Assembly: GCF_020283565.1 (NCBI RefSeq)
Contig: NC_060063.1
Span: 24,606,777-24,670,776 of the forward strand
Length of the DNA stretch: 64,000 nucleotides
Origin: Trifolium pratense
Taxonomy: Eukaryota > Streptophyta > Magnoliopsida > Fabales > Fabaceae
Reading direction: 5' to 3'
Shown here: in pieces, positions 44,194 through 55,509 of the stretch
Numbering within the stretch: position 1 is the first letter of the stretch
Layout of the letters: every line of letters starts with the position of its first letter
Made by a program: the position numbers and the translations under genes
The notes under the pieces: generated by a model
Told to the model about the DNA's origin: nothing
The model's input: only the letters and a program-made list of their open reading frames with translations
The model's database searches: none

Positions 44194-45495
44194 TGATGAT
44201 AAATTTCGCAAGTGCACGAAAATCACGTAGTAATAAAAATATCGATCCACAGGGATTGTGTGATCAAACTAGTCGCATCGTGTTCATAGACATTATACAG
44301 AAAATACACATAAATTGGGGGTATGTTGAGTAATGAATTGCTAGAAAATGTGCTTTGACAATATGGAAAAGCGAGGTAGAATCATCGGAATCGCCTAGTC
44401 TATAGTTCAACCACATGCAATCTACTATATCATAGGAATCTACTCAAGTGTTAACAACTAGATCGACAAAATAGTGAATCGCAATCTCTTGTCAAAATCC
44501 ACTCTATTCGTTGTCGATACTCCCCCGATCTCTCGGGCGGAAGCTACCTACAACGAATGATCTTAACGCGCGTCAATCGTTCGCTACACTCTATGCCTCA
44601 ATCTCTCGACCGGAGACACTCGAGCGCTCAATACAATTCAGTTCAGACATTAAATCAATACTCTCGCACGTGACTTAACTCAAAATCATTACAACACTAA
44701 TGAAGGGTTGTAAAGCATTAAACATTGAATTGTATCAAATTAATCACTATGAAAAGAGTAGATTCTTACACATATAACAGATTACACATGATCTCCCTAC
44801 ATTCTAGACTATCCTAGATCCTACCTCCAAGGAGTTTAGCTCCTCATCGTTCTTCGTTCGCTTCCTCGCTTCATCGCCACAGCTTGTGAATCCATGATCT
44901 GATGCGCTTGGAGCTCTCCACTGGAGTGTTGAATCACGATCTTCAAGTTCCAAGACAAGAATGTAGTCCAATTTTGCAGAATTTTCCAACCCCAAAACAG
45001 AATTATGCAGAAAATATATATACAGAAGGCAACCACGCCGCGCGCCAGATCTACCACGCCGCGCGTGGTTGCAACTCCATCACTATGCCGCGCGTGATAA
45101 CAGAATCACGCGGCGCGTGATCAAGTCAGAGGCAAACTTCTTCTTCAATCAAGACTTCACGCCGCGCGTGGTCAAAGCTACGCCGCGCGTGATCAAGTCA
45201 GAGAGCAACCCAGTTCCTGAACAAAGCTTCACGCCGCGCGTGGTCAAGTATCACGCCGCGCGTGATCAGAGTGGAAATCTTGGCTCCCTGTGAGCTCCAT
45301 CACGCGGCGCGTGATAGGCTACGCCCCCAGCGTAGTGAAAATCCTTCATTTCCTGCAGTTTTTCCTGTTTTCTTGCAAAATAAGTAATCAAGCTAATGGT
45401 TAGATTTCTCTCATATTTATTGCTAAAAACCTACTAAAATGTATCTAATGTTGCTAAAATAGGCATGGAATAGAGAGTGTGACGATTTGTCATCA
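44194..45495 (-). repeat. 5' LTR of Athila element
   Basis: 1302 bp. The inverted-motif array at 45033-45333 is 160-460 bp from the LTR start, that is, in U3. Confidence 0.95.
45033..45333. repeat. CACGC-NNN-GCGTG array in 5' LTR (U3)
   Basis: Same array as at 25825-26125 with one visible base change in the first member. Its place upstream of the presumed start site makes it a candidate promoter module for the whole element. Confidence 0.9.
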
Positions 45496-45525
45496 GTGTC
45501 CATATTGCCTTCCATCTTCAAGTAC

Positions 45526-45785
45526 CTGTACTTCTTGTAGCATTTCCTTTCTCAATAAATTGCTTGATTGTTTCAACTTCAGAAACTCTGTATTCTTGCA
45601 AGCCAACAATGCAAACTTGCTGACTACCATCCTCCCTCATTAAAAAATTTCTGTAAAACCATAAACCAATCAAACAAATACAACAAAAAGCAATACATTT
45701 TCAATTCCACAAAATTTATATGACTTACTTTCTATCATTGAGAAGATCAAACAGTATCCCCTCTTATATTTTGAAAAAACTAATG
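45526..45785 (-). pseudogene. Kinesin-13 gene fragment (two exons with intron)
   Basis: Exon 45526-45650 is bounded by acceptor TTTTACAG and donor GTACTT and reads FLMREDGSQQVCIVGLQEYR then VSEVETIKQFIEKGNATRST, the motor-domain segment of plant kinesin-13 (MCAK/KIF2 type). The preceding exon 45729 to about 45785 reads LFDLLNDRK up to donor GTAAGT, with an in-frame stop further upstream. No other motor exons are visible, and the Athila element sits about 30 bp into the following intron. Retained introns mean a genomic, not cDNA, origin. It may be cargo of the CACTA-type element whose end is at 21542, with the solo LTR and Athila inserted later; that link is inference. Confidence 0.8.
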
Positions 45786-46846
45786 TATAATTGGAAACCT
45801 TGGTTCTGGTATGTGGGGTGCATTAATCTTAAAATACCTTGGGATGCTTTGAGAGGCGATGGTTGAATTGTAACTCTGCTGCTGATTTTGTAACTCTGCT
45901 GCCGTTTTCGTAAGTCTTTTTCTTCCTTTTGTCTCTTTTCTTTGTTTTATGTTGTTTTTATTTTGGGGATTAGTAGATAAATTTTAATCAAGTAATAAAT
46001 GCATTAAGGGACTTACTATCATGGTGTAGGTACCGAACGCATTGTAGGAATTTGGTATGGCTTTGGTTGTTTTATATGCTAAATAAAGATAATGTATGAG
46101 TGCACTGATATTGTATTGTTGTCTAGTTTTTAGGCTTGGTATTGCTGACTTTTTTTTTTTTTTATGGTACTTGTGTTTACAAAACATATTTGCTCTCAGA
46201 AAATCTCTGGGATTGACCATGATTTGATTTGATATTAAGATATTTATAACATTGTAATTTACCGACTTCTATTATTTTCCACATTTTTCGAGAAAAAAAT
46301 CATTGTGCAGACAAAATTGCCTCCATTTCGACTTCAAAATAATGGCTTTGTGTGGTGCGATTCTACCCCATGTATTTTAGATTTTTTTTTCCTAGTCAAA
46401 TAGGGATTCAGTAGAGAGCTGACAACCCTAGAGATATACTAAGAAAATAAAAACAAGGCAAAATACAAGATTTGGAGAGGGGGATCAAACCAAAACCTGT
46501 CCTAGGTGGTAAATCTAAAGTTGGGAAAGCGTGGCTTTTCCTTAGTGTTTAGATTTATTTAATTGTAATAGGTTAAGGATTTCTGATTAGTGCTTTTGTT
46601 GATGTATCTAAAGGGCCCTAGCTTTTGTTTGCTATCCAATTTTTTTTTTCACCAAAGTTTTATCCAATTGAGATATTTTAAGAAGGTTTTTTAACGAGAC
46701 AAATGTTGTTTATGTCTTTATTGTTTACTTAGAGTTTTGGCCTAGTACACCCTCCAATATTTGTACTTTCTCTTTTATTTCAAAATTAAATAATTTTTAA
46801 AAAGGCACGTGTGTGTAGCGGCAAAATCTGTTATATTGATGTTAAT

Positions 46847-47324
46847 TGTACTGGGCGATATCCCCAGACTTAATGGGCTCGTCACGGCCGTGTGGCCAGA
46901 AGCTCAATAAGGCGTGGATCGCCCCATTCCAAGTGGATATGGATAAGACCAGGTCATGGATCAACATGTATGTCCGGAATAATAGGAACACATGGGATTA
47001 CTTCATCTCCCGTGATCTCCACCTTCGCTATAATCTCTCCATGACACCCTCAACTATCTCTCCTACTATCCACCTGACTATCTCTATATATAGGGGGGAT
47101 AACAACAGTTATGGATACGTTCTTCCTTCACTAAACTCCTGATAAAACCTAGTATCAGTGTCTAGCACCTAGCTAGCCTGATACTCATAGAATAGACCAT
47201 ACGGCCGGTCACCAACAAAACTATGTGGCTCTGATTCCCTAATAGCTTGGGGATACATAGGATCAGGATCTTCTCCTTCGATTCATAACATCGCAGGTCA
47301 GGTCTTAGAACCTTAGCAAGAACA
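46847..47324 (+). mobile_element. Solo LTR, 478 bp (copy in unit 1)
   Basis: TGTACTGGG...CAAGAACA flanked by TTAAT on both sides (46842-46846, 47325-47329). Core promoter TATATATAGGGGGG near 47083. Probably a Ty3/gypsy LTR; family not identified. The ORF at 46846-47142 lies wholly inside it and is not a gene. Confidence 0.8.
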
Positions 47325-47340
47325 TTAATGATACAGTAAC

Positions 47341-47472
47341 ATTCCTAATTTTAATCTGTCATTTACATTCCTCCACAAAGCAGAGCTATAAGAAGTGAAA
47401 CTTTAGTGGTTAGCTCCCTATTTCTGCATTTATTAATTTGTCCAAAACCTCCAACCCATTTGGAGAAGCAAC
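47341..47472 (-). pseudogene. Fragment of isomerase terminal exon and 3' UTR (unit 1)
   Basis: The minus strand reads ASPNGLEVLDKL then a stop, followed by 3' UTR, closely matching exon 9 of the gene at 55510-60253. The exon 5' end is cut by the Stowaway MITE at 47475. Confidence 0.8.
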
Positions 47473-47474
47473 TA

Positions 47475-47732
47475 CTCCCTCCGTTTTTTTATAAGTGTCC
47501 AGTTAGAATGATAACACTAAATAAAGAAAGTGGATTTTTGCACATTATCTTCCTATTATACCATCATCTTAATTTACCAATAAATTCATTTTTTTTTTGC
47601 ACTATTTCAAATAAATTTATTGTTATACAAAAAAAATATAACACGGAAATAACAAACTTTCCTATCATAAAAAAAAAAGAACAAACTTTTTTTTTTTATA
47701 AAACAATTTGTTTAAAAAAAAACTTTAGTTTG

Positions 47733-47780
<48 letters not shown>

Positions 47781-47857
47781 AGAATAATTGACAAAGGGTA
47801 TAATTGACAAATTGTATCCTTAAAACACAAACTCGACAGTAACACTTATAGAAAAAG
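47475..47857. mobile_element. Stowaway-type MITE (unit 1, one end degenerate)
   Basis: Starts CTCCCTCCGTTTTTTTATAAG after TA; right end degenerate (ACACTTATAGAAAAAG before TA). Contains an (AT)n microsatellite at about 47737-47774. Confidence 0.65.
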
Positions 47858-49241
47858 TACCATTTTATAAACACGGTTATTGCAAGATTCTCTAGTATTT
47901 TTGCTCTAAGTATACATTATGAGAAGTTTATTCAAATATATGTTGTTGGAAAATATTGCAAAAATCTCATTAACAATAAGCATTAAGCACTGTTTGGATA
48001 AATAGTTTATTGAAGCTCTTATTATATTAATGCTTATGTACAAACTATTTCTATTACAAAATATAAAATAAAGTCAAATGGTTTTCATAAAAGTTATAAA
48101 CATTTTCATAAACTATACTGAAAATGTTATGCAAATAAATTAAAAATAATTTACAAAAATGTCATAAATTGTTTTCATAAGCTCTTTGTCAGTGTTTTTC
48201 TTACATTTAGAAAGACATGACCCATTTTCCATCAAAATTTCTAACTGGGACTTAAGTTTAAAACTTCCAAATTTCAATACATGGTTGAGAGGCGATGGTT
48301 GAATTGTAACTCTGCTGCTGATTTTGTAAGTCTTTTCTTCCTTTTGTCTCTTTTCTTTGTTTTATGTTGTTTTTATATTGGGGGTCAGTAGATAAATTTT
48401 AATCAAGTAATAAATGCATTAAGGGACTTACTATCATGGTGCAGGTACCGAACGCATTGTAGGAATTTGGTATGGCTTTGGTTGTTTTATATGAGTGCAC
48501 TGCCATTGTATTGTTGTCTAGTTTTTAGGCTTGGTATTGCTGACTTTTTTTTTTTTATGGTACTTGTGTTTACAAAACATATTTGCTCTCAGAAAATCTC
48601 TATGGTTGACCATGATTTTGTTTGAAATTAAGATATTTATAACATTGTAATTTACCGAATTCTATTATTTCCCACATTTTTCGAGAAAAAAAAATCATTG
48701 TGCAGACAAAATTGCCTTCATTCGACTTCAAAATAATGGCTTTGTGTGGTGCGATTCTACCCCATGTATTTTAGATTTTTTTTCCTAGCCAAATAGGGAT
48801 TCAGTAGAGAGCTGACAACCCTAGAGATATACTAAGAAAATAAAAACAAGGCAAAATACAAGATTTGGAGAGGGGGATCAAACCAAAACCTTTCCTAGGT
48901 GGTAAATCTAAAGTTGGGAAAGCCTGGCTTTTCCTTAGTGTTTAGATTTATTTAATTGTAATAGGTTAAGGATTTCTGATTATTACTTTTGTTGATGTAT
49001 CTAAAGGGCCCTAGCTTTTGTTTGCTATCCAATCTTTTTTTTTTCACAAAGGTTTTATCCAATTGAGATATTTTAAGAAGGTTTTTTAACGAGACAAATG
49101 TTGTTTATGTCTTTATTGTTTACTTGGAGTTTTGGCCTAGTACACCCTCCAATATTTGTACTTTCTCTTTTATTTCAAAATTAAATAATTTTTTTAAAGG
49201 CACATGTGTGTAGTGGCAAAATCTGTTATATTGTTGTTAAT

Positions 49242-49718
49242 TGTATTGGGTGAGTTCCCCTAACTTAATGGGCTCGTCATGGCCGTGTGGCCATAAGCTC
49301 AATAAGGCGTGGATCGCCCCATTCCAAGTGGATATGGTTAAGACCAGGTCATGGATCAACATGTATGTCTGGAATAATAGGAACACATGGGATTACTTCA
49401 TCTCTCATGATCTCCACCTTCGCTATAATCTCTCAATGACTCCCTCAACTATCTCTCCTACTACTCCCTGACTATCTCTATATATAGGGGAGATAACAAC
49501 AGTTGTGGATACGTTCTTCCTTCACTAAACTCCTGATAAAACCTAGTATCAGTGTCTAGCACCTAGCTAGCCTGATACTCAAAGAATAGACCATACGGCC
49601 GGTCACCAACAGAACTACGTGGCTCTGATTCCCTAATAGCTTGGGGATACGTAGGATCAGGATCTTCCCTATCGATTCATAACATCGCCGGTCAGGTCTC
49701 AGAACCTTAGCAAGAACA
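49242..49718 (+). mobile_element. Solo LTR, 477 bp (copy in unit 2)
   Basis: Same LTR and same TTAAT duplication (49237-49241, 49719-49723) as in unit 1. The insertion therefore predates the segmental duplication. Confidence 0.8.
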
Positions 49719-49734
49719 TTAATGATATCGTAAC

Positions 49735-49866
49735 ATTCCTAATTTTAATCTGTCATTTACATTCCTTCACAAAGCAGAGCTATAAGAAGTGAAACTTTAG
49801 TGGTTAGCTCCCTATTTCTGCATTTATTAATTTGTCCAGAACCTCCAACCCATTTGGAGAAGCAAT
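49735..49866 (-). pseudogene. Fragment of isomerase terminal exon and 3' UTR (unit 2)
   Basis: Duplicate of the 47341-47472 fragment; again truncated where a Stowaway MITE inserted at TA (49867-49868). Confidence 0.8.
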
Positions 49867-49868
49867 TA

Positions 49869-50705
49869 CTCCCTCCGTTTTTTATAAGTGTCCAGTTAGA
49901 ATGATAACACCAAATTAAGAAAATGAATTTTTGCACATTATCTTCCTATTATACCATCATCTTAATTAGTCATGGCAATGGGGCGGGGCGGGGACGGGTT
50001 TTGCCCTCCCCAAACCCAAACCCATAAAGTTCGGGTTTCCCCAAACTCATCCCAAATTCGAACGGGGATAAAAATAATAACCCCAAACCCATACCCAACG
50101 GGTTTCGGGTATCCCCATCGGGTTTCGGGTATCCCCATTACGCTTCTTTCCACATGAATTTAGATTATATTTTAGTATTTTTTTTATTAAAAAAAAAAGT
50201 TAAATGTCCAAAATTATTTTCTCTCAACAATATTTTTTTAAATAAAGAACAAAAAAATAATGAAAATGGTTTGTTTAATACTCAAATTAAAATATAAAAT
50301 AAATATATGAACGTAATTTAAGAGATTGTTTAAGCGTTTCTAATTTAAAGGAGGTGAAATCTAATTTTGAGTATAAGCGAAGCGGGTTCGGGGAGGGTAT
50401 CAATGTACCTATTACCCGCCCCAAACTCATCTTTTGAAATCGGGGAAAACCCAAACCCGAACCCAAACCCAGTCAACTCGGGTTTTTCGAGTCAAAACGG
50501 ATATGATTTGGATGGGTACCCGCAAGTATGAGTTTTATTGTCATGCCTAATCTTAATTTACCAATAAATTCATTTTTTTTTTGCACTGTTTCAAATAAAT
50601 CTATTGTTATGCAAAAAAAAATATATAACAAGTAAAGAACAAACTTTCCTATCATAAAAAAAAAACAAACTTTCTTTTTTTTAAAAAATTTGTTTTAAAA
50701 AAAAA

Positions 50706-50767
<62 letters not shown>

Positions 50768-50893
50768 TTGAAAAAGATAAGAATAATTAACAAAGTGTAT
50801 AATTGACAAATTGTATCCTTAAAACACAAACTAGACCGTTAATTAGAAACGCTAAATCTGATGAAACTGAGCATTTATAAAAAACGGAGGGAG
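49869..50893. mobile_element. Stowaway-type MITE (unit 2) interrupted by a hAT MITE
   Basis: CTCCCTCCGTTTTTTATAAG on the left and TTATAAAAAACGGAGGGAG on the right, with TA target duplications (49867-49868, 50894-50895). An (AT)n tract lies at about 50707-50762. Net length without the nested element is about 435 bp. Confidence 0.8.
49967..50549. mobile_element. hAT-type MITE, 583 bp
   Basis: Perfect 8-bp target duplication ATCTTAAT (49959-49966, 50550-50557). Imperfect terminal repeats TAGTCATGGCAATGGGG / TAGGCATGACAATAAAA. GC-rich ends are built of CGGGTTTCGGGTATCCCC-like repeats; the centre is AT-rich. No coding capacity. Confidence 0.88.
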
Positions 50894-51314
50894 TACCATT
50901 TTATTGCAAGATTCTCTAGTATTTTTGCTCTAAGTATACATTATGAGAAGTTTATTCAAATATATGTTGATGGAAAATATTGCAAAAATCTCATTAACAA
51001 TAAGCACTGTTTGGATAAATAGTTTATTGAAGCTCTTATTATATTAATGCTTATGTACAAACTATTTCTATTGCAAAATATGAAATAAAAGTCAAATGGT
51101 TTTCATAAAAGTTATAAACATTTTCATAAACTATACTGAAAATGTTATGCAAATAAATTAAAAATAATTTCTAACTGGGACTTAAGTTTAAAACTTCCAA
51201 ATTTCAATACATGGTTGAGCATGAAACAAACAAAAAAATCCTGCTATTCAGTACTCAAGCAAAGGAAATCAACCAACTAATTATGCAGAAGATTAAGTAC
51301 TAAACAGCAAGATT

Positions 51315-51596
51315 AGGTGACGTTGCACCGAACTGGGTTAATAAATAATTTGTGTTTTACGTTCTGCACTTTATTATTAACTTGTCTGTACTGGTACGAG
51401 ATGCTTAAGCATCGCGTTCAACATCAGTATACTATCGCTCCTGACAAATGTTGGAGCATCGTGTAGAACATCTACTGTTTACGTTTTTTCAGTATCTGTC
51501 GTTAAGGTTATATGCCTTGCCATATTATTCATGACAGACCAGATGTTTCGCCATGCTGTACAACATCTGGTTCTGCTACTGCTATACCAGAATTTC
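51315..51596 (+). mobile_element. Fragment of a SIRE-like LTR
   Basis: Begins near CCGAACTGGGTTAATAAAT and ends CTATACCAGAATTTCA. It is a diverged relative of the distal part of the SIRE LTR at 37588-38601 (which has GAACTGGGTTAACAAATTAC and ends GTGCCAGAATTTCA on the minus strand). No PBS follows, so it is an isolated fragment. Confidence 0.5.
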
Positions 51597-51894
51597 AACT
51601 TGGATAATACCAGCAGATCAAACAAAGGAAGCCTTTCAGTAAACTAATCAAGTTTTCTTTAAAAAAAAAATAATAATAATAATAATAAACTTAATCAAAC
51701 CTTATAACTAGATAATGCATACTAAACAGAAGTACCAACATCATGGTTTTAGCAACATTTTAAGTAGCATGTCTAGTCTACCTTAAACTTAATAAAACCT
51801 TAACTAGATAATGCATACAGCAAGACAAAACTAAAACCATTAATTGTGAAAAATTAAATAAATAATAGAAAAAAAACTAAATAGTCTTAGCTAG

Positions 51895-53832
51895 CTATGA
51901 TGCATGTGTTTCATCCTTGTCGACCTCAAGCTTCTTTAGATAATCCTCAAGAACATCTATTTCAACATTCTTGTTATTCTCATCAAGCAAATTTGTGGCC
52001 ACCGCAATTAGATCTTCAATATTCTTGATTTCTTCAGAGGAGAGATTCAAATTACTATCCTTTTTATTTAAATTATTTTTCATTTTGTAAACAAGATTAT
52101 CCAATTTATTCATCGCTTTGGCCTTCCTTAGGTATTTCATGTCTTCCATATGGTAATTCTCAGCTTCTTGAACTAATCTTTTAATTTGCTCACTTGACAA
52201 CCTTTCTGTGTGATTAGTTATTGTAAGATTGGCCGAGGTTCCAGAAGCATCATTCTTAGCAGAAACCGTCAAAATACCATTTTCATCGATACTAAAACTG
52301 ACCTCCGAGAGATGGCTTCCACGGGGAGCTGCAGGAATTCCTTTAAGACGAAAAGAACCAATCAAATCATTGTCACTAGCTCTTGCTCTCTCACCCTCAT
52401 AAACATTAATCAAGTCGGTGGTTTGATTATCGATACGTGAAGTATATCGTAGTGTCTTCTTGACAGGAATGGAAGTGTTCCTAGGAATCACCACACCCAT
52501 CATATCTCCATTTACTTCCCTACCGAGAGACAAAGGCGTAACATCCTGCAGCACCAACTTTGGAACATTTTTAATGTCATCACTCAACAAAGCAGCCTGA
52601 ACAGCTGCCCCATAAGCTACAGCCTCATCAGGGTTAATGCTCTTGCACAACTCCTTGCCATTGAAAAATTCCTGTAACAGCTGCTGCACTTTGGGAATCC
52701 TAGAAGACCCACCAACAAGGACGACATCATCAACGCGGCTCTTGTCTATCTTTGCATCCTGAAGACAACTCTCAACAGTCTTTATACACTCATTGAATAG
52801 ACCCATGTTCATTTCCTCAAACTTCGCCCTTGTGATCGATAAACAAAAATCTATGCCTTCAAACAATAAATCTAGTTCAATGGTTGCTACAACAAGAAAA
52901 GAAAGTGATCTTTTTGCCCTCTCACATGCTGTTCTCAATCTCCTCAAGGCTTTTGGATTCCCACTCATGTCCACTTTGTTCTTTCTCTTAAACTCTTGTA
53001 CAAAGTAGTTCACCATATTGTTATCAAAGTCCTCTCCACCAAGGTGAGTGTTTCCTGCTGTGGCCTTAACTTGGAAAACATCATCCTTAATCGTTAATAG
53101 AGACACATCGAAAGTGCCACCACCAAGATCAAAGACAAAAATATTTCGTTTTCCAACACAATCAATCCTCTTATCAAGGCCATATGCAATAGCTGCAGCA
53201 GTAGGTTCATTCATGACCCTCATAACATTGAGACCAGCAATAGCACCAGCATCTATAGTGGCTTTTCGTTGAGAATCATTAAAATAAGCAGGCACAGTAA
53301 CAACTGCATGGTTAACCGGTGATTCTAAATATGCCTCCGCAATTTCTCGCATTTTGGTGAGTACCATAGATGATACTTCTTCAGCACAAAGTTGCTTCTC
53401 CTGGTCCTTATACTTAACGGTAATCACGGGTTTGTCATTGTCACCGGCACTGACCTTGAAGGGCCATAACAATATATCATCTTGAACAATAGGATCACTA
53501 AACTTCCTACCAATTAACCTCTTAGCATCTGAAATAAATAATATAAACTATTAGGAAATTTTTAAATAGTCCTTGAAATTAGTTCCTTATTTTGCAAAAG
53601 AATAAAAATTACCAAAGACAGTGTTTTGAGGGTTGACAGCAGCTTGATTCTTTGCAGCATCACCAATCAACCTTTGTTCACTTGTGAAAGCAACACAAGA
53701 AGGAGTTGTTCTGTTGCCCTGATCATTGTGAATGATCTCGGCTCGACCGTATTGATCTTGCCATACTGCAACACATGAAAAGGTTGTTCCAAGGTCAATT
53801 CCCACAGCACATGCTTCATGTCTTCTCTTCAT
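51895..53832 (-). CDS. HSP70-family chaperone, paralogue B, without C-terminal EEVD
   Basis: Exon 1 53613-53832, 84-bp intron (GT...AG), exon 2 51895-53528; 617 residues. ATPase motifs are intact: [46 protein letters not shown]; the linker retains DVTPLSLG. The substrate-binding domain is divergent: the usual PRGVPQI.V.FD segment reads [17 protein letters not shown]. The helical lid is short, and the protein ends [10 protein letters not shown] with no EEVD, the tail cytosolic HSP70s use to dock TPR co-chaperones (Hop, CHIP). About 30 residues shorter than classical HSP70. Likely a cytosolic HSP70-like paralogue with altered client or co-chaperone binding; activity is inferred. Confidence 0.92.
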
Positions 53833-54280
53833 GTTAACTTGCTAGGTTTTCTTCTTGTTTTCTCCTATAATTCAAAAGTAAAATACTCTGAAACTGTATA
53901 TACATAGTTTTTTGTTTCTTCAAGCGCATAAATAGCCTATTCTGTTGTACAAATATTTTCCAAATATAATGCAGATTCATTTAATGTTTATCCCTTTCAT
54001 TTAGTGTTTATCCCTTTCATATTGTTTGATTTTTTTGAGTTAATATTGTGTGATTTATATTTTCCAAATAAAAAACAAAACTATCCAGTCTTGAGATAAT
54101 TCTTCTTGGAAAAAAAAAACTTAAGGTAAAAGTTAGAAAAAATATAAGATAATTGATTTGTCAAAATCGTACGTCAAAAAATGTAATTAGTGGATTTTTT
54201 TATTATAATAGTGTAAATATTTTCAAAAATCATATCTCAAATAAACAAATATAATTTGACCCAGTTATAGGATTAGGCCC
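53833..54280 (-). promoter_or_regulatory. Upstream region of HSP70-B
   Basis: TATA candidates on the minus strand at 53897-53903 (GTATATAC, about 65 bp from ATG) and about 53928-53935 (CTATTTAT). Short repeat TTTAGTGTTTATCCCTTTCAT twice near 53980-54020. AT-rich beyond; no clear heat-shock element array. Confidence 0.4.
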
Positions 54281-54286
54281 CGTTTG

Positions 54287-54483
54287 GATTAGCTTATTTT
54301 TGAGCTTATCCAAACAGGTTATTCAATTTTTATGGATTATTATAACTTTGTCAAGGTAGTTTATGATAAAATAGTTTATAAAAATACAATTTTCACTGGT
54401 GTGAACTTACAAAATAGCATAAAACCTAATTTATATGCATAAGTTGTTTGCACAAACTCAAAAATAAGTTAATCCAAATGGAG
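54287..54483. mobile_element. hAT-like MITE, about 200 bp
   Basis: GTTTGGATTAGCTTATTTTTGAG at the left is mirrored by CTCAAAAATAAGTTAATCCAAA at the right; no coding capacity. This GTTTGGAT...ATCCAAAC type is very common in plants. Confidence 0.7.
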
Positions 54484-54649
54484 ACTTATAGCTAATCCAA
54501 ATTTACTTGGAGATTAAGCACCCACCCTTTGCGTTGATAAAGTTAAACACGTCAACCCATCAACTCAAAACAAAGTAAGCTTAAATACCACCAAAAGCAT
54601 ATGTCAAGGTAATGATCAAAACAAAGTAAGCTTCTCAAAGTAAGCCTTT

Positions 54650-54893
54650 CAAAATCAATTCAACAGGTAATGATCAAGGTGATGTTCCGATACCAACAAC
54701 AACATATGTCACAGAAGCAAGCGGATTCAAGCAACGACCTAGGTTAAAAAGACAGAAAAGACTGAAGAGTTGTCTTGAGCTTTCGCGCCAGAAAATAAGG
54801 CAAAAATCAACTATAAGACCTTCTCCAACTCCAACTCAGATGTACAGTGGTAATTACTTTGCGTTTTTGTGGAATGATTATTGATAATGGCAC
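54650..54893 (+). other. Unassigned coding-like fragment
   Basis: One plus frame stays open for about 75 codons (NDQGDVPIPTTTYVTEASGF, then an Arg/Lys-rich stretch, ending FAFLWNDY and a stop). Composition looks coding, but there is no start context and I do not recognise the family. It includes CAGATGTACAGTGGTAATTA (54835-54854), nearly identical to the start of isomerase exon 9 but on the opposite strand. Confidence 0.3.
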
Positions 54894-54896
54894 TAT

Positions 54897-55240
54897 AACA
54901 TATCTAATTTTAATCTGTCATTTACATTCATCTGCAAGGCAGAGCAGTAAGAAGAGAAGCTTAACTGTCTAAACCATTCAAACCATTTGGAGAAGCAATT
55001 ACCACTGTACATCTGCATTACAACTTATTAGATCAATTAAAAACTAAAAACAAGAATTAAAGAAACAAAGGGTACATTGTCTCAAAAGAAATCTCCAATT
55101 CGTCAATAGCTCCACGATATAAACCATGTGTAAGCATCTTGACAGAAGCCAGTGAAACAACTTGTATCCCTCAAAAGATAGGAAGGAAGCATCTTGAATT
55201 ACATTATACTACGTGTGGAATCATTAGAAATGATCTAGAT
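54897..55240 (-). pseudogene. Partial duplicate of isomerase gene (terminal exon plus intron segment)
   Basis: The minus strand has acceptor ATGCAG, then [16 protein letters not shown] and a stop: a shortened copy of exon 9. The adjoining 55040-55240 repeats a segment of intron 6 (about 57020-57190: GTCTCAAAAGAAATCTCC, GTAAGCATCTTGACAGAAG). Since a good acceptor remains, it could also act as an alternative terminal exon. Confidence 0.7.
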
Positions 55241-55509
55241 TAATAATAAAAGCTGATTGCTGGAAACCAAAGAGTATGCTGCATTGCAGCATAACAGGAA
55301 AAGTTTACTACTAACATACAAGAATTGTAGAGACTATGCAAACCAATACATCAATAGAAATAGAAAATCATAGTAGCAGAGTTGCAACAGGGCGTGTGTG
55401 GCGGCAAAATCCGTCATTGTTGATAACAACAATGTGTAGTGTTCCTAATCTTAACCTGTCATTTACATTCATCCGCAAACCAGAGGTATAAGAATTAAAG
55501 CTTAAGTGG

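Larger units (their letters stand above)
24986..45495 (-). mobile_element. Athila-like Ty3/gypsy retrotransposon with nested SIRE Copia
   Basis: 20.5 kb between target duplications GTGTC (24981-24985, 45496-45500); 1302-bp LTRs with TGATGA...ATCA ends. Minus-strand order: 5' LTR (44194-45495), tRNA-Asp-type PBS, an uninterrupted gag-pol, a long 3' non-coding region, PPT, 3' LTR. Without the 10.1-kb SIRE element the length is about 10.4 kb, normal for Athila. I saw only two LTR differences by eye (near 25671/44881 and 25832/45039), so it is very young. Confidence 0.95.
45849..48284. repeat. Tandem duplication, unit 1 (2.4 kb)
   Basis: Unit 1 and unit 2 (48285-51214) align along their length; the join is TTGAGAGGCGATGG and both units end ...TACATGGTTGAG. 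Unit 1 holds non-coding DNA with no recognisable gene (45850-46800), a solo LTR (46847-47324), a fragment of the isomerase 3' end (47341-47472), a Stowaway MITE and AT-rich MITE debris. A TTGAG microhomology lies at both junctions. Confidence 0.9.
48285..51214. repeat. Tandem duplication, unit 2 (2.9 kb)
   Basis: Same layout as unit 1, plus a hAT-type MITE (49967-50549) absent from unit 1, so that insertion came after the duplication. Divergence is several percent by eye, with indels. Confidence 0.9.

Noticed and set aside
46846..47142. 98-residue ORF and its relative at 49241-49471
   Set aside because: Both lie inside the solo LTRs (TTAAT duplications) and differ in length between copies.
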